From assembly GCF_003605635.1 (NCBI RefSeq), contig NZ_QMDW01000014.1:1-59743 (forward strand): a stretch of 59,743 bases of DNA, written 5' to 3'. Positions 25,908 to 35,309 of the stretch are shown piece by piece. Numbering within the stretch: position 1 is the first letter of the stretch; each line of letters opens with the position of its first letter. Below the pieces are notes generated by a model, which saw only the letters and a list, made by a program, of their open reading frames with translations, searched no databases and was not told where the DNA came from. The translations under genes were made by a program, and so were the position numbers. This DNA comes from Halonotius pteroides. Lineage in GTDB: Archaea; Halobacteriota; Halobacteria; Halobacteriales; Haloferacaceae.

Positions 25908-26702
25908 ATGGCGCGATCTGTGCTGCTGACTGGGGCCGGTGGTCGTGTCGGGCAGGCCATCCTCCGGAATATCGGCACCGACTACGACTGGCGGCTGTTG
26001 GATCGTGAGCCGCTGCCGGCGGCGAAACTTCCTGAGGGGGTTGACAACAGCGACGTCTATGTCGCCGATGTGACCGACCGGGAGGCGGTTCGCAACGCCG
26101 CCAAAGGCTGTGAGATTGTCATCCACCTTGCCGGGGATCCGCGGCCGAACGCCCCATGGGAGAGCGTCTTCCACAACAACATCGACGGCACACAGTCGGT
26201 GCTCCAGACCGCTGTCGACCTCGGCGTCGAGAAGGTCGCCTTTGCCTCCTCAAATCACGCGGTCGGCAACTACGAAACCGAATCGAAAAAACCCGATCTC
26301 TACCGCACCCACGACGATTTCACGCTTGACGGAACCGAACTCCAGCGACCCAGCAATCTTTATGGCGTCTCAAAGGCTGCCGGCGAGACCTTAGGACAGT
26401 ACTACCACGACGAACACGACCTGTCGATTGTCTGTGTCCGGATCGGGAATCTCACCGAGGGCCATCCGCCGCGCAACTACGAGCGTGGCCAGGCGATGTG
26501 GCTGTCCTACCGGGATTGTGCCCACCTCTTCGAACGCAGTATCATCGCCGACTACGGCTTCGAGATCGTGTACGGCATCTCCGACAACGACCGCAAATAC
26601 TACTCTATCGAGAACACCCGACGCGTGCTCGACTATGAGCCGACAGACAACTCCGCGGAGTACCACCTCGACGGCACGCCGAAAGACGGATCCAAAGCCT
26701 GA
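25908..26702 (+). CDS. azf: NAD-dependent glucose-6-phosphate dehydrogenase (Azf type)
   Basis: Encodes 264 residues of the extended short-chain dehydrogenase fold. VLLTGAGGRVGQAIL binds NAD, and SNLYGVSKAAGE holds the catalytic Tyr-x-x-x-Lys. IHLAGDPRP, FASSNHAVGNYET and RGQAMWLSYRDC match the Haloferax Azf enzyme, which runs the first step of the archaeal oxidative pentose phosphate pathway. Length is as expected (about 262). An epimerase role is the main alternative but fits less well. Confidence 0.87.
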   Translation: MARSVLLTGAGGRVGQAILRNIGTDYDWRLLDREPLPAAKLPEGVDNSDVYVADVTDREAVRNAAKGCEIVIHLAGDPRPNAPWESVFHNNIDGTQSVLQTAVDLGVEKVAFASSNHAVGNYETESKKPDLYRTHDDFTLDGTELQRPSNLYGVSKAAGETLGQYYHDEHDLSIVCVRIGNLTEGHPPRNYERGQAMWLSYRDCAHLFERSIIADYGFEIVYGISDNDRKYYSIENTRRVLDYEPTDNSAEYHLDGTPKDGSKA

Positions 26703-27339
26703 CAGAGACAGCCCGCAAGCGGCCCCGCGACAACGAGATAGCCATCGCGTTGTGATATAAAGATCAATAGCCAACCGCCTAGAAACCACGAGCACACCAG
26801 CCGTCAGATAAACTGTTCGTTGACGCATCGGTGGCTGGCACCCGCTGTACCAGCGTTTGGATAAAGGGTAAAGGGGGTTAGGGGGGTCAGCAAATCAAGG
26901 CTGAGTGGTGCCTCGATTCTCAGTGTTGAACATGGTACCCGTCTGCAGTGATACCACCATTCACAGACGGTATCTGTACATAATCGGGAGATAACTAATA
27001 AAAATACTGGCCTCAAAATCAAGTTTAATAATTGGGTCGCCCAAACAAGTTGTCGCAGCGAGAGTGAACACCGTTTGCGACGCGACACACTCCCAGCTGT
27101 CCAAGCAGTCGGTTAGCATCAACACGGAGCACGCGAAAACAGCTATCGGGGCTATCACTCTCAACACAGATCAAAACGCCCGGAAAGAAGTCGGTCAGGT
27201 AGGGTGTGCAGATAAGAGTAGCCGTCTGGTGTCAACAGTCAGGCGTACCATGTTCAACACTGAGAACCGAGACACCAGACGGTACCAGATAGTTGTGGGG
27301 TAGGTATAATAAAGATATCGGCTGAGGTGGCCGGGTGCC
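26703..27339. other. 637-bp gene-free region carrying inverted repeat element
   Basis: No convincing coding frame is present. Short open frames on both strands lack family features. The region holds a G-rich run (GGGGGGTCAG near 26881-26890), a pair of long inverted repeats described separately, and an AT-rich centre near 26985-27045. It may be an insertion of a non-autonomous element or hold a structured RNA. Confidence 0.6.
26917..27266. mobile_element. MITE-like element bounded by perfect 22-bp inverted repeats
   Basis: Positions 26917-26938 (starts TTCTCAGTGTTGAACATG) and 27245-27266 (ends CATGTTCAACACTGAGAA) are perfect 22-bp inverted repeats enclosing about 306 bp. Each copy is embedded in related flanks: a 12-bp perfect inverted repeat CCGTCTGGTGTC/GACACCAGACGG surrounds the right copy (27222-27233, 27271-27282), and CCGTCTG/CAGACGG (26939-26945, 26964-26970) follows the left. 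No transposase is encoded. It could be a miniature transposable element or a pair of stem-forming regulatory copies. No target duplication was recognised. Confidence 0.5.
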
Positions 27340-28035
27340 CTACTCATCGACGGCGACAGCGTCGGCTGCTTCTGCGGCAGCTTCCGCGTCCGCTGCTTCC
27401 TCGGCTTCGGCTTCTTCCTTCTTTTCTTTGATCTTTTTCATCCGGAAGATCTCCTCGCGTTCTTGTTCCTCAAGCTTCTGTTCGATATACTCCTGGTTAG
27501 TGTAGAGATCCGGAAGCAGTTTGAACTCAAGGGCGTTGACGCGGCGTTTTGTCGTTTCGATCTCGGTCAGCATCTTTTTCATCGCCGTTTCAACCTCCGC
27601 GGCGAGGATGATCGTCTCCAGCAGTTCCTCGTAGGCATCGGCGGCCTCGTCGATGCGGGCCGAAGAACCGAGCAGCCCGTAGCCGCGCTCGTCGAGAGAC
27701 TTCTTCACCTTCGAGGATTCGATCTGTGGAACGACGACCCCCATGATGTTCTTCGATTGGATCGTGATCTCTGGCTGTTCCTTAAGCGCGGCGGCCGCCC
27801 CGCGAACTGCCACATCGCCCTCCATCGCCCGCGCCATGTCGAGCTTGCGCTGGGCGGTCTCGTAGTTCTCACTCAGGTCGCTGCGTACGTCTTGGGCCTG
27901 ATCGAGGATATCCATGAACTCCATGATCAGCCCGTCGCGCTTCTGTTCGAGCGTATCGTGGCCGCGCTCGGAGAGCTCGATGCGATCCTCGATCGCCATC
28001 AGGTTCTTGCGTGTCGGTTTAACGTCCTCAGCCAT
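27340..28035 (-). CDS. atpD: A-type ATP synthase subunit D
   Basis: Encodes 231 residues. The N-terminal [18 protein letters not shown] and the long heptad-like helices through [17 protein letters not shown] are those of subunit D, the central rotor shaft of archaeal ATP synthase. The last 40 residues form an acidic Ala/Glu/Asp tail typical of halophiles. Other atp genes are not next to it in this window; it lies downstream of bacteriorhodopsin on the same strand, 85 bp away. Confidence 0.95.
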   Translation of the reverse strand: MAEDVKPTRKNLMAIEDRIELSERGHDTLEQKRDGLIMEFMDILDQAQDVRSDLSENYETAQRKLDMARAMEGDVAVRGAAAALKEQPEITIQSKNIMGVVVPQIESSKVKKSLDERGYGLLGSSARIDEAADAYEELLETIILAAEVETAMKKMLTEIETTKRRVNALEFKLLPDLYTNQEYIEQKLEEQEREEIFRMKKIKEKKEEAEAEEAADAEAAAEAADAVAVDE

Positions 28036-28120
28036 CGCTTACCGGACTGTTGGCGGCCACGATGTTAATCCTTTCAGTTCGGTCGAAAAATAAGCCGCGA
28101 ATGGTTGTCGACAGTCCCGA

Positions 28121-28861
28121 TCAGTCGGCAGGCTGAGCGCTTGTGCCGTCACCGACGGACTTCAGGATGTCGTGGTTCTGCAGGAGGTACGCGCCGTAGC
28201 CGACCTTCGCGGTGATATCAAGCACCATGAAGGCGGCCGTTTCGGTGTACAGCGGAATGAAGCTGAGCGTCCCTTCGGTGCCGATAATCCAAACAACCGG
28301 GTACGCCAACCATAGCACAACTAGGGCGTTTTTCAGGTTGTTTGTCAGGCTCTGGGCCGCACTGGATTGGTTTGCTGCGGCGGCACTGAGTGTGCCGGCG
28401 AGCACGTACAGGAGGACGAGTAGGGCACCGGTGCTGATACCCCACCAGACGATCCGCCAGATCGCTTCCTGTGCGAAGGCACCGATGAGGCCGGTAGCGA
28501 TCATGAACACGTCGAGACCGACGAGCGTGTAGATCGTCTCCCGGTCAGAGTCGGCGAGCAACGCGAGATCCAACAGGAGCAACGGTGTTGTGAACAGCCA
28601 GTCAGCATACCGCGCCCAATAGATGTCAAGCACGGTGCCGTCGACCAGTTCGACCTCGGTCAACCCGAAGCCTGTCGCCATTGCGAAGTACATGCTCATC
28701 GCAATGGTTGTCACAAAGATATTGATCGCATAGAACTGCTTTAGTTTCGTGTCTTTAACGCCCCATCCTCGGCCGAGGAAGTACAGAAGACCGAGGGCCA
28801 TTCCGATTGTACCGAGCCATAGCCAGATCTGTTCGCTGCCTGGTGTTACTGGTGCTGCCAT
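28121..28861 (-). CDS. bop: Bacteriorhodopsin, light-driven proton pump
   Basis: Encodes 246 residues with seven helices. Key residues by alignment to Halobacterium numbering: R84 (R82), D87 (D85, proton acceptor) in RYADWLFTTP, D98 (D96, proton donor) in LLLLDLALL, E196 and E207 (release group E194/E204), D215 (D212) and the retinal Lys219 (K216) in LDITAKVGYG. DTD-type residues make it a proton pump rather than a chloride pump or sensor. A Bat-type box and TATA-like element lie just upstream. Neither brp/blh nor bat-sized genes are adjacent. Confidence 0.97.
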   Translation of the reverse strand: MAAPVTPGSEQIWLWLGTIGMALGLLYFLGRGWGVKDTKLKQFYAINIFVTTIAMSMYFAMATGFGLTEVELVDGTVLDIYWARYADWLFTTPLLLLDLALLADSDRETIYTLVGLDVFMIATGLIGAFAQEAIWRIVWWGISTGALLVLLYVLAGTLSAAAANQSSAAQSLTNNLKNALVVLWLAYPVVWIIGTEGTLSFIPLYTETAAFMVLDITAKVGYGAYLLQNHDILKSVGDGTSAQPAD

Positions 28862-28888
28862 ATTCCATACGTTGTTAGGGGCGGAATC

Positions 28889-28917
28889 GGTAAAAACTGC
28901 TTACCAGACTAGTTAGG
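28889..28917 (-). promoter_or_regulatory. bop promoter with Bat-type upstream activating sequence
   Basis: ACCAGACTAGTTAGG at 28903-28917 fits the known bop activator box ACC-N2-ACTAGTT-N-GG at every fixed position. It lies 42-56 bp before the bop ATG, the same spacing class as in Halobacterium, where the mRNA is nearly leaderless. Relative to bop the motif reads in reverse, which its near-palindromic core may tolerate. Between box and gene, AGTTTTTACC (minus strand, about 28889-28898) is the TATA candidate. Confidence 0.75.
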
Positions 28918-28961
28918 GTGTTTGGAGTATCGACACAGAAACCACCACCAGCAACCGGTGA

Positions 28962-29768
28962 TCAGGTATCCGCCGGAATCACACGCGGTGAATCCACGAT
29001 GAGACCGTCAACGCCGGCCCGAGCGAGCGCGCGTGCCTCCTCTTGGGTCGTCACCGTCCAAGCGTTGATTTGACGGTCGGCAGTGTGTGCACGGTCGAGC
29101 AACTGGTCGGCGGTGGCGGTCGTCGTACCGGATTCGTCGAGAAGCGCGTCTATCGGCGGGTGGATCGCCGCGGCGTCGTAGCGGTCGGCGAGGGCGACCC
29201 CTGTCATTCCGTTGTCGGTGACAAGCGGGGCGATGGAAACCCCCGGCTCACACCCGTAGGTTGCCGCGAGCGCGCCCGCATAGAACGACAAGACGAGCAG
29301 CTCGTGATCGGTGGCGGTCGCAACATCAAGCGCGCGCTCAACGAACGATCGCCAACGGTCGGCCGCAGCCGCACGGGTGGCGTCGTCGTCGACCGCGCCG
29401 AACTGCAGGCCCTCACAGCCCGGGTGTTTGAGTTCGAGAGTGACTCCAACCGAGTCGGGGATCGCTGCCAGCACCTCGGTCAGTAAGGGGATCGGCTCGT
29501 CGCTGTCGCCGATGGTGTACCCGCTGATCTCGTCGTAGGAGAGCTCCCAAACCGGCGTATCGCTGACGGCTGGTGGGGCGTCGGTCAACCGCGAAAGGTC
29601 GTCGTCGTGGAAGACGATCACGCGGTTGTCGCTGGTCGCCCGGGCGTCGATTTCGACGGCGTCAGTGCGGTCGTCGCTGGCGGCTGCCCGCATCGCGGCG
29701 ACCGTGTTTTCAGCGTTGTCGGCGGCGTAGCCGCGGTGGGCGATCACTCGTGGGTGTGTACGACCCAT
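28962..29768 (-). CDS. Glycerophosphodiester phosphodiesterase
   Basis: Encodes 268 residues of the GDPD TIM-barrel family. VIAHRGYAADNAENT near the N-terminus, VEIDARATSDNRVIVFHDD with the metal-binding Glu-x-Asp and catalytic His, and VTLELKHPG are diagnostic. It hydrolyses glycerophosphodiesters to glycerol phosphate and an alcohol; no signal peptide is visible, so it probably acts in the cytoplasm. It ends about 45 bp from the Bat box, transcribed toward bop. Confidence 0.92.
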   Translation of the reverse strand: MGRTHPRVIAHRGYAADNAENTVAAMRAAASDDRTDAVEIDARATSDNRVIVFHDDDLSRLTDAPPAVSDTPVWELSYDEISGYTIGDSDEPIPLLTEVLAAIPDSVGVTLELKHPGCEGLQFGAVDDDATRAAAADRWRSFVERALDVATATDHELLVLSFYAGALAATYGCEPGVSIAPLVTDNGMTGVALADRYDAAAIHPPIDALLDESGTTTATADQLLDRAHTADRQINAWTVTTQEEARALARAGVDGLIVDSPRVIPADT

Positions 29769-29841
29769 TGGTGCTGAGGCGTTACACCCGGGGCGTTGTA
29801 AGTGAGCGGGTCCATAAGTATAGAAAACCCTTTCAGTCTAC

Positions 29842-29905
29842 CAGAAGACGCGGTCTTCTGATCGCCCGAAAATCTTTGATTTTCGCAGGCCGCCAGGAGC
29901 GGCGG
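29842..29905. repeat. Array of three closely spaced stem-loops
   Basis: CAGAAGAC/GTCTTCTG (29842-29849, 29853-29860) and CGAAAATC/GATTTTCG (29867-29874, 29878-29885) are two perfect 8-bp stems, each with a 3-base loop. They are followed by CCGCC/GGCGG (29890-29894, 29901-29905). Such strings of short hairpins resemble ends of IS200/IS605-type elements or structured small RNA; a terminator for a short transcript is also possible. The array lies between the divergent phosphodiesterase and leuS genes. Confidence 0.6.
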
Positions 29906-30023
29906 TTGTTCGGCCAGCCGCCCCAGCTGTCCCCACGCTCTTAATCGTCACAGACAGTGTCGGCAACGAGTCGCGTGCGGCCGGATAGATGCTATTTTAC
30001 GCGACACCCACAGAGAGGGCGGT

Positions 30024-32948
30024 ATGGACTACGACCCGCAGGAACTCGAAGCCGAGTGGCGGGCGCGGTGGGACGCCGAAAACCGCTATGAGCCCGATCC
30101 TACCGACGCGGCAGCCCCCGAAGACGAGGAGACGACGCTTATCACGGTTCCGTATCCCTACCCCAGCGGCGGCATGCACATCGGCCACGCCCGAACCTAC
30201 ACTGTTCCCGATGTCTACGCCCGATATCGCCGCCAACAGGGCGATGAGGTGCTGTTCCCGATGGCGTGGCACGTCACGGGAACGCCGATCATCGGCGCGG
30301 TCGAACGTCTGCAGAAACGCGAGGAGTCCCAGATGTCGGTGCTGCAGGACACCTACAACGTCTCCGACGACGTGCTCGAAGACCTCGAAACGCCGATGGG
30401 CTACGCCCACCACTTCATCGAGGAGCACTACAAGAAGGGGATGCGGTCGCTCGGGCTCTCGATCGACTGGCGGCGGGAGTTTACCACCAACGACGACCGC
30501 TACTCCAAGTTCATCACGTGGCAGTACGAGACCCTGAAGCAGCGTGGGCGACTCGAAAAGGGCCTCCATCCGGTCAAATACTGTACCGAACAGGAAAACC
30601 CGGTGACAACCCACGACCTACTGGAAGGCGAGGACGTGGAGTATCAGGAGTACACCCTGATCAAGTTCACCCACGCCAGCGACAGCGACAGCGGAGGCGA
30701 AGGCGAGAGCAGCGGTGAGGCGGTCGTCCCAATGGCAACGCTTCGACCCGAAACCGTCCGCGGCGTCACCAACGCCTACATCAACGCTGAGGCGACCTAC
30801 GTGGAGGCCAGCGTCGATGGCGAAACATGGCTCGTCTCGGTTGAAGCGGCCGAGAAACTGGAACTCCAGGATCACGACGTGGAGATCAACCGCGAGTTCC
30901 CCGGCAGCGAGGTCGTCGGCGACACCGTGACCAATCCCGTCACCGGCGACGAGATCAGCATCCTACCAGCCGAGTTCGTCGATCCCGACAACGCCACCGG
31001 CGTCGTCATGTCGGTACCGGCCCACAGCCCCGACGACTACCTCGCACTGCAGGAGGCGAAAGCCAACGCCGATCGGCTCGAATCCTACGGGATCGACCCC
31101 AGCGAGGTCGCGGCCATTGAGCCGGTGCCGATCCTCGATGTCGACGGCTACGATGAGATTCCAGCCAAGGACGCCGTCGAATCAGCGGAAATCACCGACA
31201 GCACCGATCCCGAACTGGAGGAGGTCACCCAGGACGTGTACAACGCGGAGTTCCACACCGGCACACTGCACGACGAATATGGCGAGTACGCGGGTGAAGT
31301 GATCGAAGATGTCCGCGACGAGTTGGCCGCCCACTACCGCGAGCAGGGTGCCTTCAGCGCGATGTATGACTTCCCTGAGCCCGTCGTCTCGCGGGCCGGC
31401 GGCAAGGTCGTCGTCGCGTATCAGGATACGTGGTTCCTCACGTACAACGACGAGGACTGGAAAGAGGCCGCCAAACGCGCCGTCGAGCGGCTGGATACGA
31501 CGCCTGAGAACACCCGCAGCGAGTACACCCACACTATCGACTGGCTCAACGAGTGGCCCTGTATCCGCAACTACGGGCTCGGCACGCGGCTGCCGTGGGA
31601 CGACGAGTTCGTCATCGAACCGCTGTCGGACTCGACGATCTACATGGCCTACTACACCATCGCCCACCGCCTCCAGGAGATCCCGGTCGAGGATCTCGAC
31701 CGCGACTTTTTTGACGCGCTGTTTTACGGAGCCGACGCCGTCAACGGTGGGGCCGACGAGCGCGCCCTCGACCTCCGGGCGGAGTGGCAGTACTGGTACC
31801 CTGTCACCCAGCGGTTCTCCGCAAACGACCTCATCTCGAATCATCTCACCTTCTTTCTCTACCATCACGCCGAACTGTTCGACGAGGCCCAGTGGCCCGA
31901 GGGGATCACGATCATGGGCATGGGCCTGCTGGAAGGCGAGAAGATGTCCTCTTCGAAGGGCCACGTCGTGCTGCCTGGCAAGGCGATCGAGGACTACGGT
32001 GCGGATACGGTTCGCTTCTTCCTGCTCAACTCCGCGGAGCCGTGGCAGGATTACGACTGGCGGGCCGAGCAGGTCGACGGCGTCGCCGATCAGCTCCGGC
32101 GGTTCTGGAACCGTGCCCAAGAGCTGATCGGCGACAACGCGGCGGCCGCCGCCGACGGCGTCGACCCCGACAGCGATCTCGAACACATCGACCGTTGGCT
32201 GCTGTCGAAACTCCAGTCAACGATTTCCGAGGTGACCGCCGCCCTCGACAACGCCGAAACCCGAACCGCCTCACAGGCCGCTTTCTACGGCTTCGAGGAG
32301 CATCTCAAGTGGTACCGCCGCCGGGCGGATCTCGACCGTCCGGGCGCGCAGTGGACGCTGCGGGGCATCCTCGAAACCAGACTTCGGCTACTGGCCCCGT
32401 TTGTTCCGTTCATGACGAACGAACTCCACGAGCAGTTGGCAGGCACACCCGCCGAGGACGCGCCGTGGCCCGAGGTCGACGAAAGCTGGGCGTCGCCGCG
32501 AACCGAAACCGAGGAGCGACAGATCGAACGCCTCGCCGACGACATTCAGGACATCCTCACCGTCACCGAGCAGGATCCCACAACGATCCGGGTCTACGTT
32601 GCCGCCGGCTGGAAACGCAAGGTCTTCGAGACGGTTCGGGAGGTCGGCACCGACGTAGGGCAGATCATGGGTGAGGTCATGCAGGATCCCGACCTCCGGG
32701 AGCGCGGCGACGCCGTCAACGACCTCGCACAGGATCTGGTCGAACTCGTTCGCGGCGTCGACGACGAGACGCTCGCTGCGATGGCTGAGATCGATGAGGT
32801 ATCGACGTATGAAACGGCGATCGGCTTCCTCGAACGCGAGCACGACGCCGACGTGGCGGTCTACGCCGAGGATGGCGACAGTATCGACGACCCCGAGGGG
32901 AAAGCCTCGACGGCAGTGCCGTTCCGACCGGCGATCCACATCGAGTAG
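30024..32948 (+). CDS. leuS: Leucyl-tRNA synthetase
   Basis: Encodes a 974-residue class I synthetase of the archaeal/eukaryotic LeuRS type. The HIGH motif lies at residues 52-55 and the KMSSSKG motif at about 639-645. An editing (CP1) domain fills roughly residues 200-480 and includes the hydrolytic region with TLRPETVRGVTN. An acidic, Ser/Gly/Glu-rich insert near residue 220 looks halophile-specific. The enzyme charges tRNA-Leu. It is a single gene with no obvious operon partner. Confidence 0.97.
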   Translation: MDYDPQELEAEWRARWDAENRYEPDPTDAAAPEDEETTLITVPYPYPSGGMHIGHARTYTVPDVYARYRRQQGDEVLFPMAWHVTGTPIIGAVERLQKREESQMSVLQDTYNVSDDVLEDLETPMGYAHHFIEEHYKKGMRSLGLSIDWRREFTTNDDRYSKFITWQYETLKQRGRLEKGLHPVKYCTEQENPVTTHDLLEGEDVEYQEYTLIKFTHASDSDSGGEGESSGEAVVPMATLRPETVRGVTNAYINAEATYVEASVDGETWLVSVEAAEKLELQDHDVEINREFPGSEVVGDTVTNPVTGDEISILPAEFVDPDNATGVVMSVPAHSPDDYLALQEAKANADRLESYGIDPSEVAAIEPVPILDVDGYDEIPAKDAVESAEITDSTDPELEEVTQDVYNAEFHTGTLHDEYGEYAGEVIEDVRDELAAHYREQGAFSAMYDFPEPVVSRAGGKVVVAYQDTWFLTYNDEDWKEAAKRAVERLDTTPENTRSEYTHTIDWLNEWPCIRNYGLGTRLPWDDEFVIEPLSDSTIYMAYYTIAHRLQEIPVEDLDRDFFDALFYGADAVNGGADERALDLRAEWQYWYPVTQRFSANDLISNHLTFFLYHHAELFDEAQWPEGITIMGMGLLEGEKMSSSKGHVVLPGKAIEDYGADTVRFFLLNSAEPWQDYDWRAEQVDGVADQLRRFWNRAQELIGDNAAAAADGVDPDSDLEHIDRWLLSKLQSTISEVTAALDNAETRTASQAAFYGFEEHLKWYRRRADLDRPGAQWTLRGILETRLRLLAPFVPFMTNELHEQLAGTPAEDAPWPEVDESWASPRTETEERQIERLADDIQDILTVTEQDPTTIRVYVAAGWKRKVFETVREVGTDVGQIMGEVMQDPDLRERGDAVNDLAQDLVELVRGVDDETLAAMAEIDEVSTYETAIGFLEREHDADVAVYAEDGDSIDDPEGKASTAVPFRPAIHIE

Positions 32949-32962
32949 GCAGCCGTTATCGG

Positions 32963-33988
32963 TCAGGCGTCGGCGAGGCCGAGCAGATCAAAGGCGGTGC
33001 CGTTGTCGGCCTCGTTGGCTTCGGTGTAGACAACGTGGGCGGCGGCCACATCTTGAATCGCCAACCCTGTCGAGTCGAAAACGGTAATCCCGTCGGTGGA
33101 GCTGCGACCCGCTTTTTTGCCGACAACGATCTCACCCAGCGCGCCGTAGATGTCGCCGTCGGTGAGCGTTCCCGTGCTGTAGGGGACATTGATCTCACCG
33201 GAGTGGGTCGTCTGCTCGTAGTCGTCGATAACGAGTGTTGCATCCAGTAGAATCTGATCGCTCAGTTCGTGTTTGCCCGCCGCATCCGCGCCGATGGCGT
33301 TGATGTGTGTCTGTTCGCCCACATCGGCGCGGTCGATAATGGGTGATTCGACCGGTGTGACGGTAGACAGCACGTCACAGGCGGCGGCCTCGCCGATTTC
33401 GCCGCTCCGGACATCGAAGCGATCCCCGAAGTGGTCGATAAAGTCGGCGACGCGCTCGGGGCGTTGGTCAGCGACAATAACATCCTCGATAGACCGAACC
33501 GTCGCAATCGCTTCGAGTTGGGTGTAGGATTGGACACCCGCGCCGACGATACCGAGTGAGGTTGCGTCCGTGACTGCGAGGTGGTCGGTGGCGACGGCGG
33601 CGGCCGCACCGGTGCGCAGCATCGTCAGCTCGCGACCGTCCATGATCGCCAGCGGGAACGCGGTTTCGGGGTCAGAGTAGATCATCGTTCCCAACACGGT
33701 CGGCAACCCGCGGTCAGCGTTGTCGGTGTGGACGTTGACCCACTTGATGCCCGCAGCATCCCAATCGGCGGCCTCCCCGGCGGTTTCAACCGCCTCACCG
33801 TCGACAGAGAGGTACGCCGGCATCGACCGGAAGTCGCCGTTGTACTGCGGGAGGTCGATGTAGGATTTCGCCGGCATCTGAGCGTCGCCGCGTTCGTAGG
33901 CCCCGAAGGCGGCTTCGATCGCCGGCACCACCGCAGCCATCGGCGCGTTTGCTCCCACATCCTCGCTATCAAGCAGTAGGGTGTGCAT
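32963..33988 (-). CDS. Ornithine cyclodeaminase / alanine dehydrogenase family enzyme
   Basis: Encodes 341 residues from ATG 33988. MPAKSYIDLP, then KWVNVHTDNADRGLPTVLGTM and the NAD-binding SLGIVGAGVQSYTQLEAI, are typical of the OCD/mu-crystallin family (PF02423). Archaeal members include an NAD-dependent alanine dehydrogenase, and others act on ornithine or related imines, so the substrate is open. It converges on leuS with a 14-bp gap. Confidence 0.87.
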   Translation of the reverse strand: MHTLLLDSEDVGANAPMAAVVPAIEAAFGAYERGDAQMPAKSYIDLPQYNGDFRSMPAYLSVDGEAVETAGEAADWDAAGIKWVNVHTDNADRGLPTVLGTMIYSDPETAFPLAIMDGRELTMLRTGAAAAVATDHLAVTDATSLGIVGAGVQSYTQLEAIATVRSIEDVIVADQRPERVADFIDHFGDRFDVRSGEIGEAAACDVLSTVTPVESPIIDRADVGEQTHINAIGADAAGKHELSDQILLDATLVIDDYEQTTHSGEINVPYSTGTLTDGDIYGALGEIVVGKKAGRSSTDGITVFDSTGLAIQDVAAAHVVYTEANEADNGTAFDLLGLADA

Positions 33989-34487
33989 GAGGGATCGTTT
34001 GAGCGCGTGGTAGTAACAGGTTGGGTTAAGATTATCACCGGCGATCGACCATTGCGGCGGATTCCTGTGGTTCAAACAAGGCGGTGAGACGCGTCGGAGG
34101 GTTATACTACACAAAATGTTTGCTATTTAACAAGATTTCCCCCGGTATGGCCACCTCCGAACGGACATCTGACACCCGGACAGTGCCGGGGGTGCGTCTC
34201 GAACCAGCCGTTCTCGGAGTTGTCCTCTTGGTAAGCGTATCATAGAAACGGTTCCAGGGGTGCTCTTCTCGCAACTTGAGCTATCTTTCTGTTCGGGGTT
34301 GGTGATCACGACGGCAACCTGAACCAGGGACACAGAGGGATGCCTCTGTGCGAGACCACCGCTTACTGATTACATCGGCACTGATTGGAACGCTACCTGT
34401 ATTATCGTTTTAGTGTTCTGCTGAGTTGTTTCAACCACCGACATAGATCCATCAGGATATATACTACATACGCACAATCAGCTAACT
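33989..34487. other. 499-bp intergenic region
   Basis: No gene is supported. CCCCCGG (34139-34145) and CCGGGGG (34186-34192) could pair across 40 bases, a weak fold of unknown meaning. GGATATATACTAC near 34452-34464 is a TATA candidate placed about 30 bp before the GTG start of the next gene, supporting that start. Otherwise nothing notable. Confidence 0.5.
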
Positions 34488-35309
34488 GTGGGTGAACCGG
34501 CTGAAGCGGTATTTGCTGTCGTATTGGTGGTAGTAGTACTGTGGGCACTCCACCGACTATCAGTCATCGGAAACGCAACTCTCACACTCTGGAAAACACC
34601 CGTTGGTACAGAAGTCAAATTTGAGGACGGGCAACAGATCGCTATCGAGGGGGAGGTGGTTGTTGATGAACCCGCACATGTCGCTGAGAGATTGTTCGAT
34701 CCGGCTGAGCGGCCAGTTGGGGCGTATGTCTGGCATGCATGGACACCAGATACTGGGCGAAATGTCTATGATTTCGGTGACGGTGAACTCCAAGGCGGAC
34801 AGAGTACCTTTGCTTCCGGAGTTGAGACGGGGCAGGCCGCGATAGCTACTCATGGGCATCAGTTTAATATCACCTTCGACTGGTTGCACGATACCTACGA
34901 TCCTGACACGTTGTCTGGGTTAACTGTAGGGAATCCGATGAGCTACGCGAGAGTTCCAACAGTTATGACCCGATACCTCTCGGATAGTATTTATATCTCG
35001 TTGGAATCCGCTGTTGGAGAGTGTCGAATCAATCGACTGAGAGACATTATCAACGTTCATCATGGTGATGTCTCCACTGAGGAGTTCAATATTGAAGCCC
35101 GTGGCATCGCCGCCGGACAACAACTCTTCGTCACCGGTGAGCTACAGGAGCGCGATGGTGGATACTCAGTGAGAGGCACTGATCAGACGCCACTACTCGT
35201 GTCCGATACTGGTCGGGAGGGGCTCATCAAACAACTACGCTGGCGAGCAGTGAAATATGTGCTCGCGTTGCTTGGGGCGACTGGACTTCTTATCATGTTT
35301 GTATTGTAG
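34488..35309 (+). CDS. Membrane-anchored protein with possible GIDE-like domain
   Basis: Encodes 273 residues with one membrane span at each end (about residues 6-23 and 252-271). The middle region runs from IAIEGEVVVDEP through GAYVWHAWTPDTGR to the QQLFVTGELQERDGGYSV motif. This topology and the strand pattern resemble the GIDE/MUL1-type domain found in archaeal and bacterial membrane proteins, often near stress genes. The GTG start is supported by a TATA-like element 30 bp upstream. Function unknown; the domain call is tentative. Confidence 0.6.
   Translation: MGEPAEAVFAVVLVVVVLWALHRLSVIGNATLTLWKTPVGTEVKFEDGQQIAIEGEVVVDEPAHVAERLFDPAERPVGAYVWHAWTPDTGRNVYDFGDGELQGGQSTFASGVETGQAAIATHGHQFNITFDWLHDTYDPDTLSGLTVGNPMSYARVPTVMTRYLSDSIYISLESAVGECRINRLRDIINVHHGDVSTEEFNIEARGIAAGQQLFVTGELQERDGGYSVRGTDQTPLLVSDTGREGLIKQLRWRAVKYVLALLGATGLLIMFVL

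Noticed and set aside
27064-27303. 79-codon frame within the inverted-repeat element
   Set aside because: Runs across the right repeat, lacks motifs and has no halophile composition.
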